Source: Acidimicrobiaceae bacterium (GTDB taxonomy: Bacteria; Actinomycetota; Acidimicrobiia; Acidimicrobiales; RAAP-2). Taken from it: a DNA stretch of 40,122 bases. The notes below the pieces were generated by a model. That model did not search any database, had not been told where the DNA came from, and was given only the letters and a program-made list of their open reading frames with translations. The DNA lies in assembly GCA_003138855.1 (NCBI GenBank), contig PLHF01000101.1, forward strand, positions 5,278-45,399, given 5' to 3'. Numbering within the stretch: the first letter of the stretch is position 1; each line of letters starts with the position of its first letter. Made by a program: the position numbers and the translations under genes. This document shows positions 8,849-17,692 of the stretch, one piece after another.

Positions 8849-9124
8849 CTACGTGTGGTCCGGCGTGATCCCGGCACCCTTCAGCATCCGCCGGATGTCG
8901 ATGACCATCTGCTCGTTGATGTCGTGCTTGCGGGGGGCGTCGAACGTCTCGGTCTCGTCCCCCAGGGTCACCTTGAAGCGACCGTCGTGGACCTCGTCCA
9001 CGACGGCCACGCTCTCCAGCAGCGACAGCACGTCGTGCCACTGGATGTTGTGGCTCAACGGGTGTCCGAAGATCTTCTCCAGGGTGACCCGGTGGTGCCC
9101 GTCGAGCTTGATGTCCTCTGTCAC
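8849..9124 (-). CDS. Conserved small protein, HicA-like fold possible
   Basis: The 91-residue product starts at a GTG at 9124 that follows GAGGAGG with ideal spacing, so the longer upstream frame is not used. The sequence (KIFGHPLSHNIQWHDVLSLL, then DGRFKVTLGDETETF and MVIDIRRMLKGAG) has the beta-alpha-beta pattern of small double-stranded-RNA-binding-like proteins such as HicA, but I do not see a HicB partner. I recognise it only as a small protein type that recurs in actinobacteria. Function unknown. Confidence 0.7.
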   Translation of the reverse strand: MTEDIKLDGHHRVTLEKIFGHPLSHNIQWHDVLSLLESVAVVDEVHDGRFKVTLGDETETFDAPRKHDINEQMVIDIRRMLKGAGITPDHT

Positions 9125-9340
9125 GTGGTCCTCCTCGACCTCTCTGGCTGATCCGGAGCTCCTTGGCGAACCGGCCCCATGGCGGCTCGCCGATGGGGCC
9201 GGACACTGCTCCGATCGGCGTCCGCAACGTACCCTAGTGCCACGCGTCATCCTGGGGTCTGCGTGGGTCGTCCACGCCGCACCGGGCGCGAGCTCAACGT
9301 CGACAACGAGGCACCCGACTGGGCGGCCCGATTCTGGCGA

Positions 9341-9808
9341 TCAACCCGCTGGCACCCGAATGAGCGAAGTTCGGCCCGGTGCCAGGGCTGAACCGACCGG
9401 TCCGGTTACAGTCGGCGGCCGGTCGGGGCGAAGGGTTTCCCAGTGGACGTGCGGGTCGCGGGCCGGGACGACGATGTTCTCGACCACGTTCCCGATCTCG
9501 AACGGCAGCTCCGTCATCGACTGCACACACGGGGCGACGATGGGCCGGCCAGATCCGGGCCACGGGCACACCGGCAGAAGTCCGGTGGTCACCGTCTGGC
9601 CGAAGAGGTCGGTGAAGGGCGCAGTGGACTGATAGCAGACCGCCAACGGAACCCACCGCGACCCGGCCGCGTTGGAGTTGGCGAAGGTGATCGTGACGTC
9701 GGTGCTGCCGCTCACTGGGTCAGCGCGTTTCGTCCACTGCGTGCAACCGCGGTTGAGGGCGCCCAGGGTGTGGAGGTAGAGCGGGGGACTCCGTGCCTGC
9801 CGGCTCAC
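9341..9808 (-). CDS. Orphan ORF resembling the C-terminus of a secreted protein
   Basis: A 155-residue frame begins at GTG 9808, overlapping the stop of the PLP decarboxylase gene by 4 bp (GTGA). Its codons have strong G/C at the third position, so it was or is coding. It contains TDVTITFANSNAAGSRWVPL and several cysteines (NRGC, AVCYQ, LPVCP, APCVQ), features of an exported beta-rich domain, but has no signal peptide. I cannot assign a family. It may be the 3' remainder of a secreted-protein gene fused by deletion to the decarboxylase end, or a small coupled gene. Confidence 0.45.
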   Translation of the reverse strand: MSRQARSPPLYLHTLGALNRGCTQWTKRADPVSGSTDVTITFANSNAAGSRWVPLAVCYQSTAPFTDLFGQTVTTGLLPVCPWPGSGRPIVAPCVQSMTELPFEIGNVVENIVVPARDPHVHWETLRPDRPPTVTGPVGSALAPGRTSLIRVPAG

Positions 9809-11169
9809 GCCATGGTGGCGACGATCTCCTCGATGATCCCGATGGTGGTGTCGGGATGGAGGAGGGCCAGTCGCGCCACCGGTTCCCCCTCCCAGGTCGT
9901 GGGCACGACGAAGCCGATCTGGTCCTCGAGCAGCCGGGACGACCACTGCTCGTACTGTGCCCGGTCCCACCCGGTCCGCCGGAAGAGCACCACCGACAGC
10001 TCGGGACGGCGGACGAGTTCGAGGTACGGCGTGCGCTCGATGAGGTCGGCGGTCTCCAGGGCGACGGCCAGCACGGTCTCCACGGCGTCGCTGTAGGCAT
10101 CGGTCCCGTGCACGGCCAGCGAGAACCACAAGGGCAGCCCGCGGGCACGCCGGGTCAGGTGGTAGGCGTAGTCACTGGGATTCCACTCCTCGGGGGCGTC
10201 ACGGTGGAGGACATCGAGATACGAGGCGTCCTGGGTGTGGATCGCCTTGGCCAGGTGGGGCTCCCGGTAGAGCAGGGCCGCGCAGTCGAAGGGGGCGAAG
10301 AGCCACTTGTGGGGGTCGACCACGAAGGAGTCTGCCATCTCGATGCCATCGAAGCGCTTCCGGACCGAGGGAGCGAAGAGCGCCCCGCAGCCGTATGCAC
10401 CATCGACGTGGAACCACAGGGACCGCTCATGGGCCACCTCGCCCACACCGGCTAGGTCGTCGATGATCCCCGCATTGGTGGTTCCCCCGGTGGCGACCAC
10501 GCCGACGACGTCGTCGCCTCTCGGGTGGCGCTCCAGCGTCGCCCGGAGCCCGGCCCCGGTCAACCGGTGGTCCTGGCAGGGCACGAGGAGGGCCTCGACG
10601 GCCAGTACCCTCAGCGCCTTGCCCACGGAGGAGTGGGCCTCCTCGCTGATGGCGATGAGCGGTTGGCGGGGGGCGCGGTCACCCATCCGGTGGGAGGCCG
10701 TGTCCCGGGCCACCATCAAGGCGGACAGGTTGCCTGCCGAGCCCCCGGCGACGAAGCACCCACCCGATCCGTCGGGCAGGCCGGCCAGGTCGGCCAGCAC
10801 CTTGAGGGCCTGGTTCTCGGCCGCGACAGCACCGGCTGCCTCCATCCACGACGTCCCCTGGAGCGACGAGCACGCCACGATCATGTCGAACAGCAGGGCG
10901 GCTTTGGTCGGCGCGGCAGGGATGAACGAGAGGAATCGAGGGCTGTCGCACGACACCACGGCAGTGGCCAGCTCGAAATCGAAGATCTCCAGAATCCGAC
11001 GGGGGTCGGTCCCGTGGGGGTTGATGAGCCCGCGGAGGCTGGCTTCCAGGGACGAGGCCTGGGCTCCGCCGAAGTCGAGGGGCACCGGATCGAGAGCGAG
11101 GCGCCATTTGCAGTAGTCGAGGATCAGGTCGGTCAGTTGTTCGTCGTAGACGAACATGGGGTTGCGCAT
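9805..11169 (-). CDS. PLP-dependent group II amino-acid decarboxylase
   Basis: The protein has 454 residues; its ATG at 11169 follows GGAAGGGA. It has the group II decarboxylase fold (aromatic-L-amino-acid, glutamate, histidine or tyrosine decarboxylases): the N-terminal helix LILDYCKWRL, the GGSAGNLSAL cofactor loop, the LWFHVDGAYGCGALF segment with the ring-stacking aspartate, and the Schiff-base lysine in VVDPHKWLFAPFDC (Lys288). Substrate cannot be read from sequence; aromatic amino acids are the commonest in this subgroup. A short orphan ORF is coupled to its stop codon. Confidence 0.88.
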   Translation of the reverse strand: MRNPMFVYDEQLTDLILDYCKWRLALDPVPLDFGGAQASSLEASLRGLINPHGTDPRRILEIFDFELATAVVSCDSPRFLSFIPAAPTKAALLFDMIVACSSLQGTSWMEAAGAVAAENQALKVLADLAGLPDGSGGCFVAGGSAGNLSALMVARDTASHRMGDRAPRQPLIAISEEAHSSVGKALRVLAVEALLVPCQDHRLTGAGLRATLERHPRGDDVVGVVATGGTTNAGIIDDLAGVGEVAHERSLWFHVDGAYGCGALFAPSVRKRFDGIEMADSFVVDPHKWLFAPFDCAALLYREPHLAKAIHTQDASYLDVLHRDAPEEWNPSDYAYHLTRRARGLPLWFSLAVHGTDAYSDAVETVLAVALETADLIERTPYLELVRRPELSVVLFRRTGWDRAQYEQWSSRLLEDQIGFVVPTTWEGEPVARLALLHPDTTIGIIEEIVATMA

Positions 11170-11458
11170 GACGGTCCCTTCCGGTGGGTCGCCCCATGAT
11201 CGCAGAGATGCTGCGCCATCCTTCCGGTCCGGCGGCGCAGGTCAGGAGGTTGCGGGGCACCCCGCTGCCGCACGGTGGACGGAAACGGTACCGTCGGCCT
11301 CGTCGGTGAACCGGGCCTCCGAGCAGGTCGACCATCGACCGGTGCACCCCGGTCCCACCAGGCGGCACTGCGCGTCCAATAACGATGAACGGCCGAGGTG
11401 GAACCGGCCACCGGGGGGTCCCCGGGGCCGAGGTGCCGGGGGCAACCCGCGATCAGGA

Positions 11459-12514
11459 TCAGGCGGTGGGCCACAGCGTGAGTTGTGGCTCTTCCAGGGC
11501 GATTAGCTGGTGGTAGCCCGGGAGCTGTGCCATCGGGGTGTCGAGATACACCTTCGCCTCGGGGGGCTGGGCAAACCGCCCGTGGCTCCATCGGATCTCG
11601 ACATGCCCGGCCACGGTCCGGGTGAGGCCGTCCTGCCTGGTCCGGTAGGCGCATCTCCAGTCGACCCGGGGCTGGCCGACGCTGGCGGGAACCACGGTGA
11701 AATCCTCCAGTTCGAACTCGTCCCGCCAGTCCCACGGGCCGGCGATCCGGAATCTGGCCGGTGCGCCGGTGCGCCGGTCGTTGCCGAGCACGAAGTAGGG
11801 GGCGCTGCCGATGCGCAACAGGCGCCACAGCATGGTCTCGCGGGCGATGCCCGTCGACTCCAACTGCGTGTTCCACCTATGGGCGGAGGCCAGGCTGACG
11901 GCACGGCAGAGTTCCGCATAGGCCGACCGCGACGGCCCGACCGGATACGACCGACCTGCCAGGGCGGTCCGCAGGCTGCAGAGCTGTCCGCGGCTGCACG
12001 CGGAGGGAGTCGAGGGGAACCCGGTGAGCCCGGTCGCCGCCACGCAGGCCCGGTAGAGCGTGGAGAGTTCCACGGGCGCAACCGTCTCGTACCAATCGCT
12101 CCGCTCCCAGGTCCCCGTCGTCGCCAGCAAGCCGTCGAACAGGCGGGCCGGGGAGGCGTTGGCCAGGATGTCGGACTCGTACTTGCAGCTGATCAGGTAG
12201 ACGTGGTCGATCCGGAGGTCGATGGGTGCGACCTCGTCGCCGGGGGGTCTGCGTCCCCCGGTCCACTCGATGGCGAGGGGAGACCGGCCCCGCAGGCCAT
12301 CGGGAGCCTCGAGGAAGGAGCGTCCGTTGGCAAAGGCGCCGGCCAGCTCCGCAGCGAAGCGACCCGAGCCTACGATCGACTCGAGAAGGTCCCATGCGTC
12401 ATCGGCGATCCGCAGCTCCTTCGGGCGCCGGGCCAGCGCGGAGATCGGATCGGGGAACGGGAGCGTGCCGAGTGCGGTGCCGAGCTCCGTGATGGTCGTG
12501 CGGTCATCGGACAT
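11459..12514 (-). CDS. Putative restriction endonuclease partner of the methyltransferase
   Basis: The 351-residue protein begins 24 bp after the methyltransferase gene, so the two are probably one operon. Residues about 97-115 read PIDLRIDHVYLISCKYES and then ILANASPARLFDGLL. The PxD...(x)xK spacing is that expected of a PD-(D/E)xK nuclease core, with the middle acidic residue replaced by Ser or Cys. Residues 170-330 hold a second, beta-rich region (APYFVLGNDRRTGAPARFRI, WRCAYRTRQ) with no assignment I can defend. No helicase or ATPase domain is present, which fits a type II-like enzyme. The nuclease function is inferred from gene context and a weak motif. Confidence 0.55.
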   Translation of the reverse strand: MSDDRTTITELGTALGTLPFPDPISALARRPKELRIADDAWDLLESIVGSGRFAAELAGAFANGRSFLEAPDGLRGRSPLAIEWTGGRRPPGDEVAPIDLRIDHVYLISCKYESDILANASPARLFDGLLATTGTWERSDWYETVAPVELSTLYRACVAATGLTGFPSTPSACSRGQLCSLRTALAGRSYPVGPSRSAYAELCRAVSLASAHRWNTQLESTGIARETMLWRLLRIGSAPYFVLGNDRRTGAPARFRIAGPWDWRDEFELEDFTVVPASVGQPRVDWRCAYRTRQDGLTRTVAGHVEIRWSHGRFAQPPEAKVYLDTPMAQLPGYHQLIALEEPQLTLWPTA

Positions 12515-12538
12515 GTCGTCGGCTGTGGTCTCGTCCGG

Positions 12539-14032
12539 TCATGCGCGGGGTCGATCACCTGCTCCATACGCTCGGAGGCGGTCCATGCCGCCGGGATCGA
12601 GCAGTTCGAGGACGTCGTGGACGGGAGTGTGGGCGTCGTCCGCCTGCACGGCCCGGAGGGCCTTGCCTCCGGCGCTTCTGGCCGCAGGGAGGTCGGTCGA
12701 CAGCAGGACCAGTGGGCCCAGGTCGTCGCGGGACGGATCCCGGTTGCGGGCCTCGTGGAGGACGCTCGCCTTGCCCAGTGCCTTCCACAGCACGTCCGCT
12801 CGGCGGAGGCCGGGCCGGGTGGTGGAGAAGGCACCCGAAAGCTCGAAAAGCCACAACCCTCCCTTCGCGTCCCTGGCCCGGAAGTCCACACTCAGGCCCA
12901 GATCGCCGTAGGCGACATTGCGCTCGATGTGCTCGAACCCGCCGGAAACGAGGGCCTCGAGCGCCACTTCGCGCGCCTTGCGCCCGAGGCTGACGGAGTA
13001 CTCCTCCGGTGTGCCCTCGACAGCCGGGGCCGACGACCGACCGGCCGGAACGGTCACCCTCCTGGCGCTCCCGGCCGAGTCGACCGGAACGGAGCGCTCC
13101 TCGGCGATCCGGCGCTCCGCCAGGGCCACGTACTCCTCATCGGTGTCGAATCCGACGTAGTGGCGTTCGGTCCGAACCGAGGCGACAGCCGTCGAGCCCG
13201 ATCCCATGAACGGGTCCATGACCAGGTCCCCCCGGTAGGTGTAGAGCTCGATGAGACGACGCGGTAGCTCCACGGGGAAGGGTGCCGGGTGGCCGACCCG
13301 GGTGGCCGACTCGGTCGGGATGTCCCAGAGGTCGATGGTCGCATCGACGAACTCGTCCATGGTCATCGTCCCCTCGCTGGGAAGGCCCTGGGCCGACCGC
13401 TCGAGGGGGGTGAGGGCGCGGTCGAACCGGCCTTTGGAGGCGACGACGATCCGCTCGGAGACATCACGGAGTACCGGGTTGCCTGGACGTTGGTACGTTC
13501 CCCAGGCGCACGAGCCGCCGGCAGCGTGGCTCTTCTGCCAGATGATCTCCCCGCGCAGGAGGTACCCCAGTCGTTCGAGCAGGTCGATGACGTCCCGTGC
13601 CAGTGAGCGGTAGGGCTTTCGACCCAGGTTGGCCACGTTGACGGCGATCCTCCCGCCCGGTTCGAGCTTGTCGAAGCACTGGCCGAAGACGTCGTGGAGC
13701 ATGCCGAGGTAGGCGGCGTAGTCGGCCGGAACGTGCCCGACACCGAGCACTGCCTCGTACTCCTTGCCGGCGAAGTACGGCGGCGACGTGACCACCAGGG
13801 CCACCGAGTTGTCGGCCACGGTCCCGCAGCGGTCCATCTCCCGGGCGTCGCCGACCCAGATCTCGTCGCGTGCGGCATGGGGGGCCACCCGGCTGTCGTC
13901 GGAGAGCCGGGGCGGGGTGAAGCGGGCATAGAACGAAGAGGCGTCGTGTGCCTCGCGACGGCCGACGCCGAATGCCGACGTGGTCGTCGGCCGCCGACGC
14001 GCCTCGGACCTGATCGGCTCCACGCTGCTCAT
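12539..14032 (-). CDS. Site-specific DNA methyltransferase (beta-class) with extra C-terminal domain
   Basis: This 497-residue protein has the beta-class order: catalytic motif IV TSPPY (residues 82-86) before the AdoMet-binding motif I DPFMGSGST (273-281), followed by HYVGFDTDEEYVALAERRI. SPPY/DPPY enzymes methylate exocyclic N4-cytosine or N6-adenine. Between them lie GGRIAVNVANLGRKPYRSL and GEIIWQKSHAAGGSCAWGTY, typical of actinobacterial members. After about residue 340 a further 150 residues form a second domain with LSVDFRARDAKGGLWLFELSG, reminiscent of a PD-(D/E)xK fold but with Ser at the expected lysine. It is followed at 24 bp by a nuclease-like gene. The recognition site is not deducible. 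Confidence 0.88.
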   Translation of the reverse strand: MSSVEPIRSEARRRPTTTSAFGVGRREAHDASSFYARFTPPRLSDDSRVAPHAARDEIWVGDAREMDRCGTVADNSVALVVTSPPYFAGKEYEAVLGVGHVPADYAAYLGMLHDVFGQCFDKLEPGGRIAVNVANLGRKPYRSLARDVIDLLERLGYLLRGEIIWQKSHAAGGSCAWGTYQRPGNPVLRDVSERIVVASKGRFDRALTPLERSAQGLPSEGTMTMDEFVDATIDLWDIPTESATRVGHPAPFPVELPRRLIELYTYRGDLVMDPFMGSGSTAVASVRTERHYVGFDTDEEYVALAERRIAEERSVPVDSAGSARRVTVPAGRSSAPAVEGTPEEYSVSLGRKAREVALEALVSGGFEHIERNVAYGDLGLSVDFRARDAKGGLWLFELSGAFSTTRPGLRRADVLWKALGKASVLHEARNRDPSRDDLGPLVLLSTDLPAARSAGGKALRAVQADDAHTPVHDVLELLDPGGMDRLRAYGAGDRPRA

Positions 14033-14197
14033 AGCCGCACGATCGCCGCACGATCGGCGGTGGAGGAGAGCATCTGCGAGGCCGGCCTGGACACGTGGTG
14101 GATCATAGGAAACCGGTGTGACATCGAAGGTCCCTCCTCTGGCCAGGAGGCTACCGGGCGACTGCGCCCTCCTGGCGCATGGGCGCCACCGGCCTGC

Positions 14198-15535
14198 TCA
14201 ACCCCCGTCGAGGTGTTCGCTGATCGATTCGCCGACCACGACGCAACGCGAGGACGACACACAGTTCACGGCGGTGAGCGGTTGGGGTGCGCCGACCACC
14301 GCCGCCTGCCTCCATGTTGCCCCGTTCGGACCGGTGAGCATCACGAGGCCCGCCTGGGCCGACGTGGCCACGGTGCTGCCCACGGCGACGCACGAGCCGG
14401 GCGCCGTGCACGAGACTCCCGTGAGGGAGGCGGCGATCGGGGTGACCGGTTGGCTCGACCACTCCGCCCCCCCGGAGGAGGTGGTCAGGACGATCCCGTG
14501 GCCGGTCCGGGTGCCGTTCAACGTGGTGTCGGTCGTCCCCACCACGGCGCAGGCGACTCCGGGCACCCCGAGCGGGGTCGCGTTGCCGCCGGTGGTCGAC
14601 GTCCCTGTGCCCGGGGTCGGCAAGGTGCTGGTCGACGTCCCGGTGCCCGGGGTCGGCAAGGTGCTGGTCGTGCTCCCGTCGAGGCAGGAGACGCCGTCGA
14701 GGTTGCCGATTCCCGCCGGAACCGGCAGTGCCGTCCACGTCGCGCCACCGTCGAGGGTGACGTCGACCGCCCCGGCCACGTGGCTCAGGTCGACGGTGGT
14801 CCGGGCGGCGGCCCAACAGTGCTGGAAGTCCGTGCAGGAAATGGATGTGGCCCCCGAGACCGCAGCGGGCAGGGTGCCCTCTTGCAGCCACGGGGAGCTT
14901 GACCCCGGGGAGACCAGTGCCGCCACACCCCCCGGCACGGTGCCCAAGGCGGTGCAGCGCCCGTCGGCCAGGCAGGACACCGCGGTGACGTCCGACATCC
15001 CGGCCGGCACGGACTGCTGGGTCCAGGCCGCCCCGCCGTCGGAGGTGGTGATGATCGCTCCCAGCCCGTTGGAGCTCTGACTGGCCTGACCGACCGCAGT
15101 GCAGTGGCGGCGGTCGCTGCAGGCGATGCCCGAAAGGTAGCCGACGGCGGTGGGGATCGCCTGACTGGACCATGCGGCACCACCCGTGGTGGTGGTGATC
15201 ACCGCCGCCCCGTTCGGCGCTCCGCCGACGCCGACAGTGGATCCGACCGCCCAGCATCGGGACGCGTCGACGCAGTCCAACGCCTGGAGCGAGTTGACCG
15301 GCACCGGGAGGGCCACTGCTGCGAAGGTGCCGAGCCAGGGCGATCCGGGGGCGATGGTGGCGGTGGTGGCGGTCGGGGAGGTTCCGCTCCCACACCCGCA
15401 GGCCAGCAGGGCCACAGCCGTCGCCGCCGCGACGCCAGGGTGCATGAGCCGGCGCGGCCGGTGTCGCCCAGCCGACCGAATGGCCGAGAGGCAGGTCGAC
15501 GACGCGCCGCTCGGGGTGTCTCCGGGGATGCTCAC
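14198..15535 (-). CDS. Lipoprotein with YCF48/BNR-like repeats
   Basis: A hydrophobic segment ending LLACGCGSG supplies a lipobox (lipidated Cys), so the mature protein is probably anchored outside the membrane. The rest is at least six imperfect repeats of the form VSC-x5-C-x-AVG followed by ITTSDGGAAW and QSVPAG, i.e. beta-propeller-like blades of the YCF48/BNR type with a cysteine pair per blade. A threonine/proline-rich linker (residues near 295-320) contains two copies of a 12-residue unit. I chose GTG 15535, 15 bp after the RDD gene; ATG 15445 directly before the hydrophobic core is an alternative. Function unknown; such proteins are common in actinobacteria. Confidence 0.75.
   Translation of the reverse strand: MSIPGDTPSGASSTCLSAIRSAGRHRPRRLMHPGVAAATAVALLACGCGSGTSPTATTATIAPGSPWLGTFAAVALPVPVNSLQALDCVDASRCWAVGSTVGVGGAPNGAAVITTTTGGAAWSSQAIPTAVGYLSGIACSDRRHCTAVGQASQSSNGLGAIITTSDGGAAWTQQSVPAGMSDVTAVSCLADGRCTALGTVPGGVAALVSPGSSSPWLQEGTLPAAVSGATSISCTDFQHCWAAARTTVDLSHVAGAVDVTLDGGATWTALPVPAGIGNLDGVSCLDGSTTSTLPTPGTGTSTSTLPTPGTGTSTTGGNATPLGVPGVACAVVGTTDTTLNGTRTGHGIVLTTSSGGAEWSSQPVTPIAASLTGVSCTAPGSCVAVGSTVATSAQAGLVMLTGPNGATWRQAAVVGAPQPLTAVNCVSSSRCVVVGESISEHLDGG
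14595..14666. repeat. Two tandem 36-bp repeats inside the lipoprotein gene
   Basis: Copies at 14595-14630 and 14631-14666 differ by one base and encode the 12-residue unit STLPTPGTGTST twice (minus strand). The unit length is a multiple of three, so copy-number change would keep the frame and alter only the linker length. Confidence 0.9.
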
Positions 15536-15549
15536 AGATGCTCGTGCGG

Positions 15550-16275
15550 TCAGCGGACCTTGATGACGTCCGTCTTGGCCACCTTGTCGTGGAACCCCTG
15601 GCGCCGGTCGTCCCACAGGGGTGAGAGTGCGGCGACCACTGTGTAAAGGCCAGCGATCAGACCGATCACCGGGATCCAGGACACCAGGAGCCCGGGGTCG
15701 AGGACCAGGATACGGAGGCCCGCCCGCTGGGGACCGATCGCCCCACCGGTGCTCTCGTCCCGGACGGCAATGCCCAACACCATCTGGCCGACCGTCTGGC
15801 CCTTCTCGCTACCGTTCAGGAGGGCGAAGTAGGCGATGTCGACGAGGGCGAAGATGATGCCGAGCACGATGAGACTGGCCCCGAACCCGGTCGTGTAGAC
15901 GCCGTTGTTGGAGACGGTCGTGCCCACCAGGATGGCGGCGAGGATGGCCTTGGGGACGTAGAGGATGATGCTGTCGAGGATGATGGCCACCAGCCGCTGC
16001 CACCAGTCGGCCAACGGTCGGCCCAGGCGGTCGACCGGTCCGGGCACATATCCGTAGGGAGCGCCCGCCGGTGGTTGTCCGTAAGGGGGAGAGCCCCATC
16101 CTGGTTGCTGCAAGGGGGGAGCCTGGGGCGGAGGGCCGGGGGGTGGGGGTGCCGGTGGAGCTGCAGACGGCGGGGTGGATCCCGTGGGGGCCGGGGGCGG
16201 CGGGAGTCCCGGGCCGGTTTGCCCCGGACTCTCGCGTGGTTGGTCGCCTTCGGAGGGCGGCGTCACGTCACTCAT
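15550..16275 (-). CDS. RDD-family membrane protein with proline-rich N-terminus
   Basis: The 241-residue product starts at ATG 16275. The first 90 residues are Pro/Gly/Ala/Gln-rich and end YGQPPAGAPYGYVPGP. The RDD domain follows: RLGRPLADWWQRLVAIILDS, three hydrophobic stretches including FGASLIVLGIIFALVDIAYF and WIPVIGLIAGLYTVVAAL, and the hallmarks KGQTVGQMVLGIAVRDE and LWDDRRQGFHDKVAKT. RDD proteins are integral membrane proteins of mostly unknown role, sometimes linked to transport. It lies 15 bp upstream of the lipoprotein gene, which suggests co-transcription. Confidence 0.85.
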   Translation of the reverse strand: MSDVTPPSEGDQPRESPGQTGPGLPPPPAPTGSTPPSAAPPAPPPPGPPPQAPPLQQPGWGSPPYGQPPAGAPYGYVPGPVDRLGRPLADWWQRLVAIILDSIILYVPKAILAAILVGTTVSNNGVYTTGFGASLIVLGIIFALVDIAYFALLNGSEKGQTVGQMVLGIAVRDESTGGAIGPQRAGLRILVLDPGLLVSWIPVIGLIAGLYTVVAALSPLWDDRRQGFHDKVAKTDVIKVR

Positions 16276-16483
16276 GGGGTACCCCGCATTCCTGTCGGTC
16301 CGGTGGCGGCTCGGTTTTGGCCGGCGGTCATCGTCCGGACTCTGCAGAGATCTTGCCACGTGGACCGCGTCCGGACGGGTGATGACCCTGGATCGGAGCG
16401 AGGTCCGTCTACCGTGACACAGTGGTGCCGGTCTCCCCTTCCCCAGTCTGGACCAGAGCGCGGAACCCGCCGCGTCAGCAGGC

Positions 16484-17656
16484 ATGAACATCGTCGACCT
16501 GGTCATTCTGGTCGCGCTCGCCCTGGCCGCGTTCCAAGGGTTCCGGCTGGGAGGGGTGGTGCAGGTCCTGACTTTCGGTGGCTTCCTGGTCGGCCTCTAC
16601 CTGGGCGCACTGCTGGCCTCGGTCACCGTCCGGTGGGCGCATGCCCAGTCGGCACGCACCGCGCTGGCACTAGTGACCATGGTGGGGGTGGCCATCCTCT
16701 GCGGGGCGGTCGGGCGGATCGTGGGAAACCTCGCCTTCGGGCGGGTCCATCGAGGCGTGCTTGGGCCGATCGACTCGGCGCTCGGGGTCCTGGTGACGGT
16801 GGCCGCCACGCTTCTGGCCGTGTGGTTGTTGGCCAATACCCTGGTCAACAGCTCGTCGCTCGCCCTCAACGCCTCGATCGCGCAGTCGAGGATCATCAGG
16901 TCGCTCGACGGGGTCCTGCCCGCTCCACCCTCTGTCTTCTCGCAGGTGCAGGGCTTCTTGTCCGCCGAGGGGTTCCCGCCGGTCTTCGCCCAGCTCGCCC
17001 CGGCCTCCGCCGGACCGGTGGCGCTGCCGGGCAACGCACAGCTGCAGCAGGCGGTCGCCCGGGCCGGAGCGTCCACCGTCAAGATCATCGGTGACGGCTG
17101 CGGGCAGATCCAAGAGGGCTCGGGGTTCGTCGTCGCCCCCGGACTAGTGGTGACCAATGCCCATGTCGTGGCCGGCATCGCCCACCCCTCGGTGGAGGAT
17201 GGCAACGGCCTCCACGACACCACGGTGGTGTCCTTCGATTCTTCCTACGACCTGGCCGTGATGCGGGTGCCCGGCCTGACCGACCCGTCGCTGGTGCTCG
17301 ATCCCAACGTGGTCCCCCGTGGGGTCGAGGCCGCAGTGCTCGGCTATCCGGGCGGCGGGCCCTTCACCGCCGATGCTGCTGGGGTGATGGCCGAATTCCA
17401 GGCCGAGGGCCGGAACATCTACGGGCAGGGACTGACCATCCGCGACGTCTACGAGATCCAGGCCGTGGTGCGTCCCGGCAATTCGGGCGGCCCATTGGTG
17501 GAGCCCGACGGCCAGGTGATCGGTGTCGTCTTCTCCCGGTCCACCACCAATGGGGACATCGGGTACGCCCTGACGTCGCCGGGCGTACTGACCCGGGTGT
17601 CCAGGGCGGCAGGAGCGACCGGTCCGGTGGGCACCGGGGCCTGTGCCCCCGGTTGA
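16484..17656 (+). CDS. marP: MarP-type membrane serine protease (CvpA-trypsin fusion)
   Basis: The protein is 390 residues. Residues 1-150 carry four hydrophobic segments of a CvpA/colicin-V-production domain (MNIVDLVILVALALAAFQGF onward), and residues 190-380 form a chymotrypsin-like protease outside the membrane. The triad is His227 (TNAHVV), Asp256 (SYDLAVMRV) and Ser334 (RPGNSGGPL). Cysteines in GDGCGQ and near the C-terminus (GTGACAPG) match the disulfide pair that tunes MarP activity. In Mycobacterium tuberculosis MarP is needed for acid and oxidative-stress survival; the same role here is inferred from family membership. Confidence 0.92.
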   Translation: MNIVDLVILVALALAAFQGFRLGGVVQVLTFGGFLVGLYLGALLASVTVRWAHAQSARTALALVTMVGVAILCGAVGRIVGNLAFGRVHRGVLGPIDSALGVLVTVAATLLAVWLLANTLVNSSSLALNASIAQSRIIRSLDGVLPAPPSVFSQVQGFLSAEGFPPVFAQLAPASAGPVALPGNAQLQQAVARAGASTVKIIGDGCGQIQEGSGFVVAPGLVVTNAHVVAGIAHPSVEDGNGLHDTTVVSFDSSYDLAVMRVPGLTDPSLVLDPNVVPRGVEAAVLGYPGGGPFTADAAGVMAEFQAEGRNIYGQGLTIRDVYEIQAVVRPGNSGGPLVEPDGQVIGVVFSRSTTNGDIGYALTSPGVLTRVSRAAGATGPVGTGACAPG

Positions 17657-17692
17657 GACGCATCGCCCCGCCTCTCGGACTAGACATGGAAC

